A DNA stretch of 32,817 bases from Anaerolineae bacterium (lineage in GTDB: Bacteria; Chloroflexota; Anaerolineae; Anaerolineales; DRMV01). The position numbers were made by a program, and so were the translations under genes. The stretch covers positions 1 to 32,817 of the forward strand of contig DUEP01000014.1 of NCBI GenBank assembly GCA_011176535.1, read 5' to 3'. Below the pieces are notes generated by a model that did no database searches, had not been told where the DNA came from, and saw nothing but the letters and a program-made list of their open reading frames with translations. The first letter of the stretch is position 1. Each line of letters starts with the position of its first letter. Positions 1 through 8,926 of the stretch are shown piece by piece.

Positions 1-188
1 ACCCCGTGCACCCCGGCCGCGGGCACGGCGCGGAAGGGCACCCCGGCCCGGCGGACCAGTTCTTCCTCCATCCCTCCCTGACCGCCCACCCAGAGCACCT
101 CGTCCACCTTATCCTCCAGCCGCTGGAGCACGGCCAGGGCGGGATACACCCCGCCGCCGGTGCCCCCGGCGCAAATCAACAACCGCAT
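1..188 (-). CDS. murG: MurG, UDP-GlcNAc:lipid I GlcNAc transferase (N-terminal part)
   Basis: Partial gene running off the left edge; only about 62 residues are visible. MurG adds GlcNAc to lipid I on the cytoplasmic face of the membrane to make lipid II. The ATG at 188 is fixed by the family motif that follows at once: MRLLICAGGTGGGVYPALAV, the N-terminal glycine-rich loop of this GT-B enzyme. The usual motif is GGTGGH; here the His is Gly. The next stretch, VDEVLWVGGQGGMEEELV, fits the second strand and G-loop. The start lies 80 bases inside the end of ftsW in another frame. Last visible gene of the dcw cluster. Identity is secure from motif and position; the catalytic consequence of His to Gly is not visible here. 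Confidence 0.95.
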   Translation of the reverse strand, partial: MRLLICAGGTGGGVYPALAVLQRLEDKVDEVLWVGGQGGMEEELVRRAGVPFRAVPAAGVHG

Positions 189-1311
189 CGAGACTCCTTC
201 GCTCGTTCACCTGCTTCAGGGCCCGCTGACGGGCTACACTGAGCATCCAACCAATGCCAATGGACGAGACCGTGAGGTTCGTGCCACCCGAACTGATCAG
301 GGGCAGGTTATTGCCCGTCATGGGGATCACATTCAGCACGGCGGCCATGTTTATTCCGGCCTCAAAGACCAGCCACAGGGCCACGCCGGCCGCCAACAAG
401 CTGCCCATCACATCGGGCGCCCCAAGGGCGATGACCATGCCCCGCCAAAGCACCACGCCAAACAGGGCGATGAGCAACAAAGTGCCCAGAATGCCCAATT
501 CCTCGCCGATGACGGCAAAGATGGCGTCGTCGGTAGGCAAAGGCAATCCGGTCACTTTGAGCAACGAATTGCCGAGCCCCCGTCCCAGCCATCCACCGCG
601 GGCAAAGGCCATCAGCGAAAACAACACCTGGTCGTAACTCTGGCGCGGGTCGCGCAGCCCGGCCCAATAGAACATCAGCCGTTCGCGGCCATGGGGCAAC
701 ACCCACGCCCCGCCGATGCCGACCAAAAGCCCCAGCCCCAGCAGGGTCATCACCTGACCGAAAGGCGCGCCGCTGAGGAAGAACATCATGCCGCCGATGA
801 GCGCAAAGGTGATCACCGCGCTCAGATCCGGCTCCAGCACAGCCAGAAAGGCCAGCAACCCCAGAACCATCAAGAAGGGCCACAAGCCCCACTCGTACTC
901 ACCCAGGCGGTCCTGGCGGGCCTCCAGCCACACGGCCAGATAAAGCAGGTAGGCCAGTTTGGCAAACTCGGCGGGCTGCACGGAGAATCCAAACAGCGTG
1001 CGCCCGGTGCCGCCTGAAGCCCAATGCTCCACCACCACGACCATCAACGCCAGGATAGAGACGACCATGGCAGGCACGGCCCAGCGTCGCCAGCGGCGAT
1101 AGTCCACCCAACCCATCCCCAGCGCCAGCAACACGCCCATCACCGCAAACAGAGTCTGACGGCGGATGAGGTAGAAGGGATCTTTGAAGTGATAGAGGCT
1201 GTAGTCGGCGCTGGCCGAATAGACAAACACCAGCCCCATCACCACCAGCCCCAGATAGGCGGTGAGCAACCAGCCGTCGTACCCGGCAAAAGCGTGCCGC
1301 AAGCGTTTCAT
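109..1311 (-). CDS. ftsW: FtsW, SEDS-family septal peptidoglycan glycosyltransferase
   Basis: 400-residue polytopic membrane protein of the SEDS family, which polymerises lipid II at the division septum together with the class B PBP encoded upstream. Visible family features: many hydrophobic helices from residue 14; the VYSAS motif near residue 30; QPAEFAKL near 112; the Asp of the TDDAIFAVIGEELG loop (about 260-273), the expected catalytic acid region; and the PMTGNNLPLISSGGTNL motif near 330-346. The ATG at 1311 overlaps the murD TGA (ATGA) and has GAGGAG upstream. The C-terminal 25 or so residues are Arg/Gly/Ala-rich and encoded over the start of murG in another frame. FtsW rather than RodA because of its place between murD and murG. 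Confidence 0.96.
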   Translation of the reverse strand: MKRLRHAFAGYDGWLLTAYLGLVVMGLVFVYSASADYSLYHFKDPFYLIRRQTLFAVMGVLLALGMGWVDYRRWRRWAVPAMVVSILALMVVVVEHWASGGTGRTLFGFSVQPAEFAKLAYLLYLAVWLEARQDRLGEYEWGLWPFLMVLGLLAFLAVLEPDLSAVITFALIGGMMFFLSGAPFGQVMTLLGLGLLVGIGGAWVLPHGRERLMFYWAGLRDPRQSYDQVLFSLMAFARGGWLGRGLGNSLLKVTGLPLPTDDAIFAVIGEELGILGTLLLIALFGVVLWRGMVIALGAPDVMGSLLAAGVALWLVFEAGINMAAVLNVIPMTGNNLPLISSGGTNLTVSSIGIGWMLSVARQRALKQVNERRSLDAVVDLRRGHRRRGVSRPGRAPAAGG

Positions 1312-2744
1312 GGCAACTCCTCGACCCACTGGCGGAACCTGGCCCCACGCTCGGCGAAATCCCGAAACTCATCGAAACTGGTGCCGCCGGGGGAGAGCAA
1401 CACCACGTCGCCCGGTCGCGCCGCATGGTAAGCCGCCCGCACGGCCTCTTCCAGCGTGTCGCAGCGCAGTACCTGCTCCGGGAGCGGGCCTTCGGCCTGG
1501 GCCAGTGCCTCCAGGATGAGGTCCCGCGCCTCGCCAAAGGCAATGAGCACCCGCACCCGCTGACGCACCAACTGCGCCCATGCATCCCAGGGCAACTTTT
1601 TGTCGCACCCACCGGCCAGGAGCACGATGGGCTCCACAAAGGAGCGGATGGCGGCCATGGCCCGCTCCGGCGCGGTGGCGATGGAGTCGTTGTACCAGGC
1701 CACACCGTCCAGCTCGCGCACCAATTCCAGGCGGTGGGGCACGCCAGCAAACCCCTCCACGCCCGCCCGCATGTGGGCCGGAGTCAGGCCCAGGGCATGG
1801 GCCACGGCGGCCGCGGCCAGCCCATTGCGCAGGTTGTGCTCCCCCCGCAGCCGGAGGACCTCCCTGGGGAACAGGTCGCGTTCCCCGGAGGAGGTCCGCA
1901 GCCGCAGGGTGTCACCGGAGACGAAGGTTCCGACCACGCCCCTGGGAGGTGGCGCCACCCCGAAGGTCAGCAACCGTCCTCGGATCCGGGGACGCAGCCC
2001 CCAGGCCCCAGGATCCTCCCTCCCCAACACGGCCCAGTCCTCCGGCCCCTGGAAATCCACGATGCGGGCTTTGGCCGCGGTATAAGCCGCCATGGTGCCG
2101 TGGCGGTCGAGGTGGTTGGGCGTGATATTGAGCACGGCGGCCACCTGAGGCGAGCGGGTCATCAATTCCAGTTGGAAACTGGAAAGTTCCATCACGGCCA
2201 GGTCGTCAGGCTGCATGGCGTCCACATCGGCGATGAGGGGGTTGCCGATGTTGCCGCCGACCCACACTTTGCGCCAGCGCCGGGGGAGGTCGGCGGCCTG
2301 CGCCTCATCATGGCTATACGAAATCCCCGCCACCTCCCCGGCCGCGCTGGCCGCCATGCGCCCCACCAGCGTCGTGGTCGTGGTCTTGCCCGCCGAGCCG
2401 GTGATGCCCACCACCGGGCAGGGCGCGGCCTCCAGGAAAATCTGCGCCTCGTTGCTCAACAGCACCCCCCGCCGCACAGCCTCCTGAATCAGCGGCAGCG
2501 TCAGCGGCACCCCACCCGAAGGGCAGACCAGGTCCACGCCCTCCAGTGCCTCCAGGGGGTGCCCCCCGACCACCCAGTGGATGGGCCAATCGGCCAGACG
2601 CTCGCGGGCGGCGGCCAGCGCCTCCTGGGGGCGGCGGTCGTTGAGCACCACCTCGGCCCCATGGCGCGCCAGGTAAGCCGCCAGGGCCGTCCCCTGCCGC
2701 CCTGCGCCGATGACCAGCACCCGCCGCCCATGCCAGGAAGTCAT
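1308..2744 (-). CDS. murD: MurD, UDP-MurNAc-L-alanine:D-glutamate ligase
   Basis: Cytoplasmic ATP-dependent ligase that adds D-Glu to UDP-MurNAc-L-Ala; 478 residues. It has an N-terminal Rossmann-like part (VLVIGAGRQG, residues 9-18), the Mur-ligase ATP loop GITGSAGKTT (113-122), a conserved NITPNHLDRHG in the central domain, YNDSIATAPERAMAAI in the C-terminal domain and a typical Mur-ligase end. The ATG at 2744 is preferred over one 24 bases upstream because GGAG lies 7 bases before it and the upstream one falls inside mraY. It follows mraY after 10 bases and overlaps ftsW by 4. Confidence 0.96.
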   Translation of the reverse strand: MTSWHGRRVLVIGAGRQGTALAAYLARHGAEVVLNDRRPQEALAAARERLADWPIHWVVGGHPLEALEGVDLVCPSGGVPLTLPLIQEAVRRGVLLSNEAQIFLEAAPCPVVGITGSAGKTTTTTLVGRMAASAAGEVAGISYSHDEAQAADLPRRWRKVWVGGNIGNPLIADVDAMQPDDLAVMELSSFQLELMTRSPQVAAVLNITPNHLDRHGTMAAYTAAKARIVDFQGPEDWAVLGREDPGAWGLRPRIRGRLLTFGVAPPPRGVVGTFVSGDTLRLRTSSGERDLFPREVLRLRGEHNLRNGLAAAAVAHALGLTPAHMRAGVEGFAGVPHRLELVRELDGVAWYNDSIATAPERAMAAIRSFVEPIVLLAGGCDKKLPWDAWAQLVRQRVRVLIAFGEARDLILEALAQAEGPLPEQVLRCDTLEEAVRAAYHAARPGDVVLLSPGGTSFDEFRDFAERGARFRQWVEELP

Positions 2745-2754
2745 GCTCGCTCTC

Positions 2755-3750
2755 CTAAACCAACGCAATGGCCACCCCCGCCATGGCCGCCAGCAGGCTG
2801 ATCAGCCAGAACCGTTGCACCACCTGGGTCTCGCTCCAGCCGGAAAGTTCGAAGTGATGGTGCAATGGGGACATCTTGAACAGCCGTTTGCCGCCCGTGG
2901 CCTTGAAGTAGGCCACCTGGAGCATCACGCTCACCGTCTCGCTCAAGGGGATCACGGCGATCAAGGGCAACAGCAGCCATTCCCCGGTCATCAGGGACAC
3001 CACGCCCAAGGTCGCCCCCAGAGCCAGGGACCCTGTGTCGCCCATGAACAACTGAGCAGGGTGGACATTGAACCACAGGAAACCGAACAAGGCGCCCACC
3101 AGCGTAAAGCAAAAGCGCGCCAGGAAAATCTGTCCCTGCATCAGGGCGATGACGCCGTAAGCCGCAAACGCCGTGGCCGAGATCAGCCCCGCCAGCCCAT
3201 CCAGCCCGTCGGTGAGGTTGATGGCGTTGGAGGTCGCCACGATGACGAACATGGCCACCAGGGGATACATCCAGCCCAGCCGGACGGGCGCGTCAATGCC
3301 GGGGACGAACAACTGGGGCGCTCGAAGCAGGTGCTGCAGGGCAAAGGCAACGGCCAGAGCCAGGCCCCATTGCAAGGCGAACTTGGTGCGGGCGCGCATC
3401 CCCAGGCCACGCCGCTTACCGCGAATGCCCTCCCAGTCGTCCACCGCACCCAGGAAGGCGTACCCCCACATCACCCCCAGAGGCAGCAACACCGAGCGCC
3501 CCAGCAGAGCCAAGCCCCAAATGCGGGTGGCGTGCAGGAACAGGGTGAACAGGGTCACCGGGAGGAGGAAGAGGAAGCCCCCCATGGTCGGCGTGCCGAA
3601 TTTGGTAAAGTGCCGGTCCGGGCCGTCCACCCGGATGACTTTGCCGATGCGCCAGTGGCGCAGCAGGCGCAACAAGGGGTTGCCCCAGATCACGGTGACC
3701 ACAAAGGACACCCCGGCCAGGGCCATGGTGAACAACGAGGGGTTGTTCAT
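2755..3750 (-). CDS. mraY: MraY, phospho-MurNAc-pentapeptide translocase
   Basis: Integral membrane enzyme that transfers phospho-MurNAc-pentapeptide from UDP to undecaprenyl phosphate, giving lipid I. 331 residues, slightly short but within the family range, with about ten hydrophobic helices. Key motifs present: GAVDDW (Asp pair near 104-105), NAINLTDGLDGLAG (175-188), FMGDTGSLALG with its Asp near 237, and the HHHFELSGW signature (297-305). The ATG at 3750 overlaps the murF TGA by four bases (ATGA), so translational coupling is likely. Confidence 0.97.
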   Translation of the reverse strand: MNNPSLFTMALAGVSFVVTVIWGNPLLRLLRHWRIGKVIRVDGPDRHFTKFGTPTMGGFLFLLPVTLFTLFLHATRIWGLALLGRSVLLPLGVMWGYAFLGAVDDWEGIRGKRRGLGMRARTKFALQWGLALAVAFALQHLLRAPQLFVPGIDAPVRLGWMYPLVAMFVIVATSNAINLTDGLDGLAGLISATAFAAYGVIALMQGQIFLARFCFTLVGALFGFLWFNVHPAQLFMGDTGSLALGATLGVVSLMTGEWLLLPLIAVIPLSETVSVMLQVAYFKATGGKRLFKMSPLHHHFELSGWSETQVVQRFWLISLLAAMAGVAIALV

Positions 3751-5168
3751 GCTTCTGCCTCCAACGCGGCCACCACGCGATCCAACCGCATCCCATGGGA
3801 GGCCTTGACCAGCACCACATCATCGGGCCGCAAGAGCGCTTTGAGCACCTCCACCGCCTCGTTGGCATCGGCGGTGGAATGTACGCGCCCGGTGGGCATA
3901 CCCGCCCGCAACGCCGCCTGGGCGATCATTTGCGCCCGCGGCCCCACGGTGATGAGCACATCGGCCACCTCGGCCGCGCGGACGCCTACTTTCTCGTGGC
4001 CTTCGCGCTCGTAAGGGCCTAACTCCAGCATGTCGCCCAGCACCGCAATCCGGCGGCCCGGCAAGTCGACCAGCAGATTCAACGCCGCCAGAGTGGATTG
4101 CGGCGAGGCGTTGTAGGTATCGTCCAAAATCAAGGCGCCATTGGAAGCCCGCACAGCGATCAGACGCAACTGGGTGTGTCCCATGCGCAAACCTTCGACG
4201 ATTTCCTGCCAGGTGAGGCCCTCCATCAACCCCACCGCCGCGGCGCGGAGGGCCGTATGCACCGAATGCCGGCCCAACAAGGGGGCCTTGACGGCGATGG
4301 TGTCGTCCCGGTAATGCAGGCGAAAGGCAATCCCCTCCAGGCCCAGGCCCTCGATTTCATCAGCCCACAGGTCGGCTCGCGGGTCCAGCCCATAGAAGAA
4401 CACCCGGGCCTGGGTGCGCTCCGCCATCCATCGCACCCAGGGGTCGTCGTAATTGAGCACGGCCACACCTTCCGGCGCGGGAGGCAGCGCCTCGACCAAT
4501 TCGGCCTTGCCGCGGGCGATGGTCTCCTGAGAGCCAGCGCGTTCAGCGTGCACCGTGCCGATGTTCGTCACCACACCCACCTGCGGCCGGGCGATGTCGC
4601 ACAACAGGGCGATTTCGCCGGGAACATAGAACCCCATCTCCAACACGGCGCGCTGGTGCCCCTCGGTGAGCCGCAGCACGGTCAGCGGCAGGCCGATTTC
4701 GTTGTTCAGGTTGCCCAGATTCTTCAAGGTGCGATAGCGGCGCGAAAGCACCTGCGCCACCAACTCCTTCGTCGTGGATTTGCCCACGCTGCCGGTGATG
4801 CCGATCACCCGGAGATGAGGCAACTTGCGGCGCCAGAAGCGGGCCGCCTGCTGCAGGGCCTGCAGCGTATCCCCCACCCGGAGCAGGGCGGGAACCCGAA
4901 AGGCGGCCCAATCCTCCGGGGTCAGCGGCCGCCGCAAATCCAACACCGGATACCCCATCAGGTCCCGTTGCACCAGGGCAAAGGAAGCCCCCCGCTCGAA
5001 GGCGTCGGCCACAAAATCATGACCATCCATCCGTTGACCGGGCAGGGCCACGAACAGCGCCCCGGCCACCGCATGGCGCGAATCCACAACCACCTCGGGA
5101 ATCGCCTGGGTGGCCTGGGGCCAGCGTTGCCCGGTCAGGGCCTCAACAAGATCGGCCAGGGTAAACAT
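3747..5168 (-). CDS. murF: MurF, UDP-MurNAc-tripeptide:D-Ala-D-Ala ligase
   Basis: Cytoplasmic ligase that adds D-Ala-D-Ala to complete the UDP-MurNAc-pentapeptide; 473 residues. Visible: an N-terminal uridine-binding region with VVVDSRHAVAGALFVAL, the ATP loop VIGITGSVGKSTTKEL (121-136), NLNNEIGLPLTVL, the central DDTYNASPQS motif and a C-terminal GMRLDRVV. The DSR...G.LFVAL signature could also suggest MurE. The C-terminal AVLGDMLELG motif and the place before mraY favour MurF. The ATG at 5168 has GGGAG upstream and begins the conserved start MFTLADL; in-frame codons further up lie inside ftsI. No murE appears in this window. Confidence 0.94.
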   Translation of the reverse strand: MFTLADLVEALTGQRWPQATQAIPEVVVDSRHAVAGALFVALPGQRMDGHDFVADAFERGASFALVQRDLMGYPVLDLRRPLTPEDWAAFRVPALLRVGDTLQALQQAARFWRRKLPHLRVIGITGSVGKSTTKELVAQVLSRRYRTLKNLGNLNNEIGLPLTVLRLTEGHQRAVLEMGFYVPGEIALLCDIARPQVGVVTNIGTVHAERAGSQETIARGKAELVEALPPAPEGVAVLNYDDPWVRWMAERTQARVFFYGLDPRADLWADEIEGLGLEGIAFRLHYRDDTIAVKAPLLGRHSVHTALRAAAVGLMEGLTWQEIVEGLRMGHTQLRLIAVRASNGALILDDTYNASPQSTLAALNLLVDLPGRRIAVLGDMLELGPYEREGHEKVGVRAAEVADVLITVGPRAQMIAQAALRAGMPTGRVHSTADANEAVEVLKALLRPDDVVLVKASHGMRLDRVVAALEAEA

Positions 5169-5179
5169 CGCCCGCTCCC

Positions 5180-6958
5180 TCAGGGTTGCCTTTGCACCAG
5201 GGTGTGCCGCACCTGATCCGGTGGGATGCCCAGAAAAACGGCCACTCGCTCCGCCACCTCTCGGAAGAGCGGTGCCACGACCCGAGAAGCCCAGTAGCCT
5301 TTGGGGGTTTCCAGCCACGCATACACCACCACCTGGGGGTCGTCGGCGGGGAGCCAGCCCACATAGGAGGCGTTGCTCAAATCGGGAGTATATCCCACGC
5401 CCTTCACGACCTTTTCCGCCGTGCCCGTCTTGCCGGCGATAGTGTATCCCGGCAGCCGCCCCTGCGCGGCCTCTCCGTCATCCCAAGGCACCAGCCACTG
5501 GCTCATCAAACGCGCCGTCTTCTCGGAGATCACCTGCCGCACCACTTCCGGGTCTCGGTGATACACATACCCATCCACCCGGATCTCCTGAACCACATAA
5601 GGCACCATCAGATACCCGCCGTTGGCAATGGCGGCGGCCGCCACGGCCATCTGCAAAGGGGTCACATCCACGGCCTGCCCAAAGCCCTGCCGCACCCAGT
5701 CGCTGTGGGACCACTGGGCCACGCCGGGGCGTGGCAGGAAGCCGGGGTTTTCGCCTGCCAGGTCGATGCCGGTGTACTGACCGATGCCGAAGGCCTGCAG
5801 GTAGGAATAGAAAGCATTCTCCGAAGGAAACTGCTTGGCCACCCAGGCCAGGCAGGTGTTCAACGAGTACTGCAAACAGGCCTGCATGGTCACCTGCCCA
5901 TGCCCTTTCCGGTCCCAGTTGTACACCGGGGGGCCGTTGAAGGCGCTCTCGATGCCCACATCGTTGTACACGGTGGTCTTGTCCACCACTCCGGCGTCCA
6001 GGGCCGCCGCCATGACCAACACCTTGAACACCGAGCCCGGCTCGTAAGGGCTGTCGATGGCCCGGTTGAAGCCACCGTGAGGCTGCATGGCGTAGTCCAC
6101 CGTCTCGTCATAGTCGCTCAGATTGGGACGGGGCGAACCGGCCATGACCAGCACCGCGCCGGTGTGCACATCCAACACCACCACCGCACCGCCCGCGGCG
6201 TTCTGTTCATGCACATAGCGATCCAGCAGCCACTCCACCTCGGCCTGCAAGGCGCGGTGAATGGTCAACACCAGGGACCGCTCGTGGGGTTGCCAGTCCA
6301 TGGTCTCGGCCAGGGAAGGGTCCACCGGGAAGGAGCGCACCCGCTCCGCGGGAGCCAGCAGGGCATCGTAGCGCTGTTCCACGCCCAGCGTCCCCCGCTG
6401 GTCGGCGGCCTGCACAAAGCCCAGCACATTGGACGCCAGCGACCCTTCCGGGTAGTCCCGCACCGGCACATCAGTGAGCGAAAACCAGGGAATATCCTTG
6501 AAAGCCGCGCGCAACTTATTGGCCTGCTCTTCCGGGACATCCATGGCCAGCAGCACCCAGACGGCACCGCTCGCCCGCTGGAATTTCTGCAGCACCTCCT
6601 CGGGGGTAAGGCCCAGCCTGGGAGCCACATCCCTGGCAAAACTGGCCTTGTCGGGGATGCGCGTCTGGTCGACGCTTACCTCGTGGCGCAGGCGGATCCC
6701 GGCCAGCACATTGCCGTCGGCGTCCAAAATCAGCCCCCGCGGTTCGGCGCCCTGATAGGTCACCCGCTTCTGTTCGGCCATCTCGAGCAAAGTCTCTCGC
6801 GTGGGGCCCAGCAACAGCAACACCACCCGCAGCACGATAGCCAGCGCCAACAAACCCACCGCCAGAGCCATCAACCCCAGGCGACGGGGAAAGCGGCGCT
6901 CGAATGAGGCTTCTTCCTGGGACGCTGCCCCGGTGGGCATTTCCCACGGCGTGTTCAC
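5180..6958 (-). CDS. ftsI: FtsI-like class B penicillin-binding protein (division transpeptidase)
   Basis: 592-residue class B PBP that crosslinks septal peptidoglycan, partner of FtsW. Order: short cytoplasmic N-terminus; one membrane helix (about residues 28-50); pedestal domain; transpeptidase domain with all three active-site motifs, SVFK (309-312, nucleophile Ser309), SLN (365-367) and KTGT (510-513). The start is a GTG at 6958 with GGAGG 7 bases upstream. It follows the FtsL-like gene after 3 bases. It is the only PBP in the cluster, and no PASTA repeats are seen at the C-terminus. Confidence 0.95.
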   Translation of the reverse strand: MNTPWEMPTGAASQEEASFERRFPRRLGLMALAVGLLALAIVLRVVLLLLGPTRETLLEMAEQKRVTYQGAEPRGLILDADGNVLAGIRLRHEVSVDQTRIPDKASFARDVAPRLGLTPEEVLQKFQRASGAVWVLLAMDVPEEQANKLRAAFKDIPWFSLTDVPVRDYPEGSLASNVLGFVQAADQRGTLGVEQRYDALLAPAERVRSFPVDPSLAETMDWQPHERSLVLTIHRALQAEVEWLLDRYVHEQNAAGGAVVVLDVHTGAVLVMAGSPRPNLSDYDETVDYAMQPHGGFNRAIDSPYEPGSVFKVLVMAAALDAGVVDKTTVYNDVGIESAFNGPPVYNWDRKGHGQVTMQACLQYSLNTCLAWVAKQFPSENAFYSYLQAFGIGQYTGIDLAGENPGFLPRPGVAQWSHSDWVRQGFGQAVDVTPLQMAVAAAAIANGGYLMVPYVVQEIRVDGYVYHRDPEVVRQVISEKTARLMSQWLVPWDDGEAAQGRLPGYTIAGKTGTAEKVVKGVGYTPDLSNASYVGWLPADDPQVVVYAWLETPKGYWASRVVAPLFREVAERVAVFLGIPPDQVRHTLVQRQP

Positions 6959-6961
6959 GGC

Positions 6962-7405
6962 TCAGCCTCCAGGGAGCAACAAGGTATCCAACAACCACTC
7001 CAAAAGCGATTCCCGGTATTCCGGGCGCGTCCACTCGGGGGCAGACGCTCTGACCGAAACGGATTGGGGAGGATGGCCCTCTTCCAACCCTCCGGGCACG
7101 GGCACGAACTCGATATCGGCCGGCGTCACCTCCTGCAAACCGGCCTTTTGCGCCTCACGATAAATGCGGTCCCACGAGGCCTCCCGCGCAATCTGGGTGC
7201 GCAACACGGCAATCTGCACCTCCAGCCGGTTCATCACCATGAGCATGCTGATCGTGGCCCTTTGGGCGATCAACCGCCGATTGCTGAGGTGCAGATCGAT
7301 GGCCGTGACCAGGCCGATCAAGACCACCACCAGCACCGCCGTCCCCCACACACGGCGCCGACGCAGCCAGGGGCGTTCGCGAAAGGCTTGTTGCAGGCGC
7401 TGCAT
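6962..7405 (-). CDS. ftsL: FtsL-like bitopic division protein
   Basis: 147-residue protein with a basic N-terminus, one membrane helix (about residues 24-40, VWGTAVLVVVLIGLVTAID) and a following helical heptad-like stretch (about 48-90) rich in Leu, Arg and Glu, as in FtsL/DivIC coiled coils. The C-terminal 50 residues are extended and Pro/Glu-rich. Sequence similarity to FtsL is weak, as is usual for this family. The assignment rests on size, topology and position between rsmH and ftsI, where ftsL normally sits. GGAG lies 5 bases before the ATG at 7405. Confidence 0.75.
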   Translation of the reverse strand: MQRLQQAFRERPWLRRRRVWGTAVLVVVLIGLVTAIDLHLSNRRLIAQRATISMLMVMNRLEVQIAVLRTQIAREASWDRIYREAQKAGLQEVTPADIEFVPVPGGLEEGHPPQSVSVRASAPEWTRPEYRESLLEWLLDTLLLPGG

Positions 7406-7418
7406 GACCGCTCCTTGT

Positions 7419-7439
7419 GGGAAAGCCTCACGCTTTCCC
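7419..7439 (-). other. Perfect 8-bp hairpin before ftsL
   Basis: GGGAAAGC and GCTTTCCC form a perfect 8-bp stem with a 5-base loop in the 56-base gap between rsmH and the ftsL-like gene, just before its ribosome binding site. A second, imperfect stem (CCCGG...CCGGG, about 7439-7463) sits upstream. There is no U-tract, so it is not a classical terminator. It may be a processing or translation-tuning structure. Confidence 0.6.
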
Positions 7440-7461
7440 GGTGCAACTCTTGTGCCGGGGG

Positions 7462-8385
7462 CTACACCTTCTCGGCCACCCGCATCCGGGCGCTGCGGGC
7501 CCGGGAGTTGCGCGCCACCTCCTCTTCATCCGCCTTGATGGGAAAGGGGCGCAGCAGGCGCAAGGTAGCCCGATGGCCGCAGGTGCACACCGGCTGTTCG
7601 GGCGGGCACAGGCAATCCCGGCTTTCGCGGCGCATGAACTGCTTGACGATGCGGTCCTCCAATGAGTGGAAGGCGATCACCACCAGCCGGCCGCCGGGGC
7701 GCAAGATCCCCACCGCCTGGGGAAGCACCTGCTCCACATGCTCCAACTCGCGATTGACGGCGATACGGAGCGCCTGAAAGGTGCGCGTCGCCGGGTGCAT
7801 TCCTCGCCGTCCGGAGGAGGTCACCCGGGCTACGATCTCGGCCAACTGTCCGGTCGTCCTGATGGGCCGGTGTGCCACAATGGCCCTGGCCACCCGTCGG
7901 GCCCGCCGCTCTTCGCCGTAGCGCCACAGAAGATCGGCCAAGGCCTCCTCGGAGAGGGTGTTGACCAAATCCGCGGCTGTCAAGGGCTGTTCCGGGTCAA
8001 AACGCATGTCCAGCGGTGCGTCAAAACGGAAAGAAAACCCCCGCTCCGGGGTATCCAGTTGCATGGAAGACACCCCCAAATCGAGCAGAACGCCATCCAC
8101 CGGCGGCCAGCCCAGAGCGCGCCACTGCGCCAAAAGCGTGGTGTACGAAGCCTTGCGGAGCACCACCCGGTCCCCAAAACGCGCCAGGCGTTCCCGAGCC
8201 AGCGCCAGGGCTTGGGGGTCCACATCCAGGCCCAATAGATGTCCATCGGGGCTGCTGGCCTCCAGCACGCCTTCCGCATGCCCACCGGCGCCCACGGTGC
8301 CGTCCACATACCACCCCCCAGGACGCGGTTGCAGGGCTTCTAACACCCTTTGGTAAAGTACCGGCAGGTGAGGAGGACCATCCAT
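7462..8385 (-). CDS. rsmH: RsmH (MraW), 16S rRNA C1402 N4-methyltransferase
   Basis: S-adenosylmethionine-dependent methyltransferase that modifies the N4 of cytidine 1402 of 16S rRNA; 307 residues, full length. Motifs: [13 protein letters not shown] at the N-terminus, the SAM loop [14 protein letters not shown] (28-41), [27 protein letters not shown], and the conserved end [15 protein letters not shown]. Start and stop overlap with mraZ as TGATG, so the two are probably translationally coupled. Confidence 0.97.
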   Translation of the reverse strand: MDGPPHLPVLYQRVLEALQPRPGGWYVDGTVGAGGHAEGVLEASSPDGHLLGLDVDPQALALARERLARFGDRVVLRKASYTTLLAQWRALGWPPVDGVLLDLGVSSMQLDTPERGFSFRFDAPLDMRFDPEQPLTAADLVNTLSEEALADLLWRYGEERRARRVARAIVAHRPIRTTGQLAEIVARVTSSGRRGMHPATRTFQALRIAVNRELEHVEQVLPQAVGILRPGGRLVVIAFHSLEDRIVKQFMRRESRDCLCPPEQPVCTCGHRATLRLLRPFPIKADEEEVARNSRARSARMRVAEKV

Positions 8386-8843
8386 CAGGCCCCAGCCTGC
8401 TCATCCACCACGGGGGAAAGGTCCAGCGCGGCGAAACGCTCGGCATTGGCCTCCGGATCCTCCAAAAGGTCCACTTGCCGCTCCCAGGCCTCCGCCGCCC
8501 AAATCTCAAAGTAATCCCCCACACCGACCAAGACCACTTCGCCGTTCAACTCCGCCGCCTCTCGGAGATAGGGCGGAATGAGGATCCGTCCGGAGCGATC
8601 CAACTCCACCTCGGCGGCAGCCGACAGGATGAGGCGGCGCAACAGACGCGCCTTTGGGTCGGTAATGCTCAGGCGGTTCACCCGCTGGTACAGCACCTGG
8701 AACACCGCCGGCGGCAACACCATCAAGTTACCGTCAAAGCCCTGCACCACATAGGCCCCTTCGCCTAACGCCTCGCGAAAACGGGCGGGGATGGTCAGGC
8801 GGCCTTTGGCATCCAGGGAATGCTGATACCGACCCAAGAACAT
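8385..8843 (-). CDS. mraZ: MraZ, transcriptional regulator of the dcw cluster
   Basis: 152-residue DNA-binding protein with two SpoVT/AbrB-like MraZ domains: [20 protein letters not shown] at the N-terminus and [19 protein letters not shown] in the second half. The repeated D-x-x-(G)R-(I/L)-x-(I/L)-P pattern marks the two copies. The ATG at 8843 begins the conserved [11 protein letters not shown] and has GGAGG upstream; longer in-frame starts fall in the promoter leader. MraZ is known to repress its own operon by binding direct repeats in front of mraZ; such repeats are present at 8891-8925. Confidence 0.96.
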   Translation of the reverse strand: MFLGRYQHSLDAKGRLTIPARFREALGEGAYVVQGFDGNLMVLPPAVFQVLYQRVNRLSITDPKARLLRRLILSAAAEVELDRSGRILIPPYLREAAELNGEVVLVGVGDYFEIWAAEAWERQVDLLEDPEANAERFAALDLSPVVDEQAGA

Positions 8844-8890
8844 ATGTTCTTTGCCTCCGTTAAAGGCAGAAACGCCGGAGCGCCCCGGCG

Positions 8891-8925
8891 TCCCACTTTG
8901 CGCCACATTCTCCCACGACTACCCA
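8891..8925 (-). promoter_or_regulatory. MraZ box: four direct repeats with 10-bp period
   Basis: Read on the minus strand, TGGGT, TGGGA, TGGCG and TGGGA occur every 10 bp exactly (8925-8921, 8915-8911, 8905-8901, 8895-8891), each followed by a 5-bp spacer. MraZ boxes known from other bacteria are TGGG(A/N) repeats at the same spacing. The array starts one base after the -10 hexamer and covers about -5 to +30 relative to the predicted transcription start, so a bound MraZ ring would block initiation. The third repeat is degenerate. Confidence 0.85.
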
Positions 8926-8926
8926 C

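Noticed and set aside
5186-6907. Long plus-strand open frame opposite ftsI
   Set aside because: Antisense shadow of a gene with all PBP motifs; no ribosome binding site and low-complexity composition.
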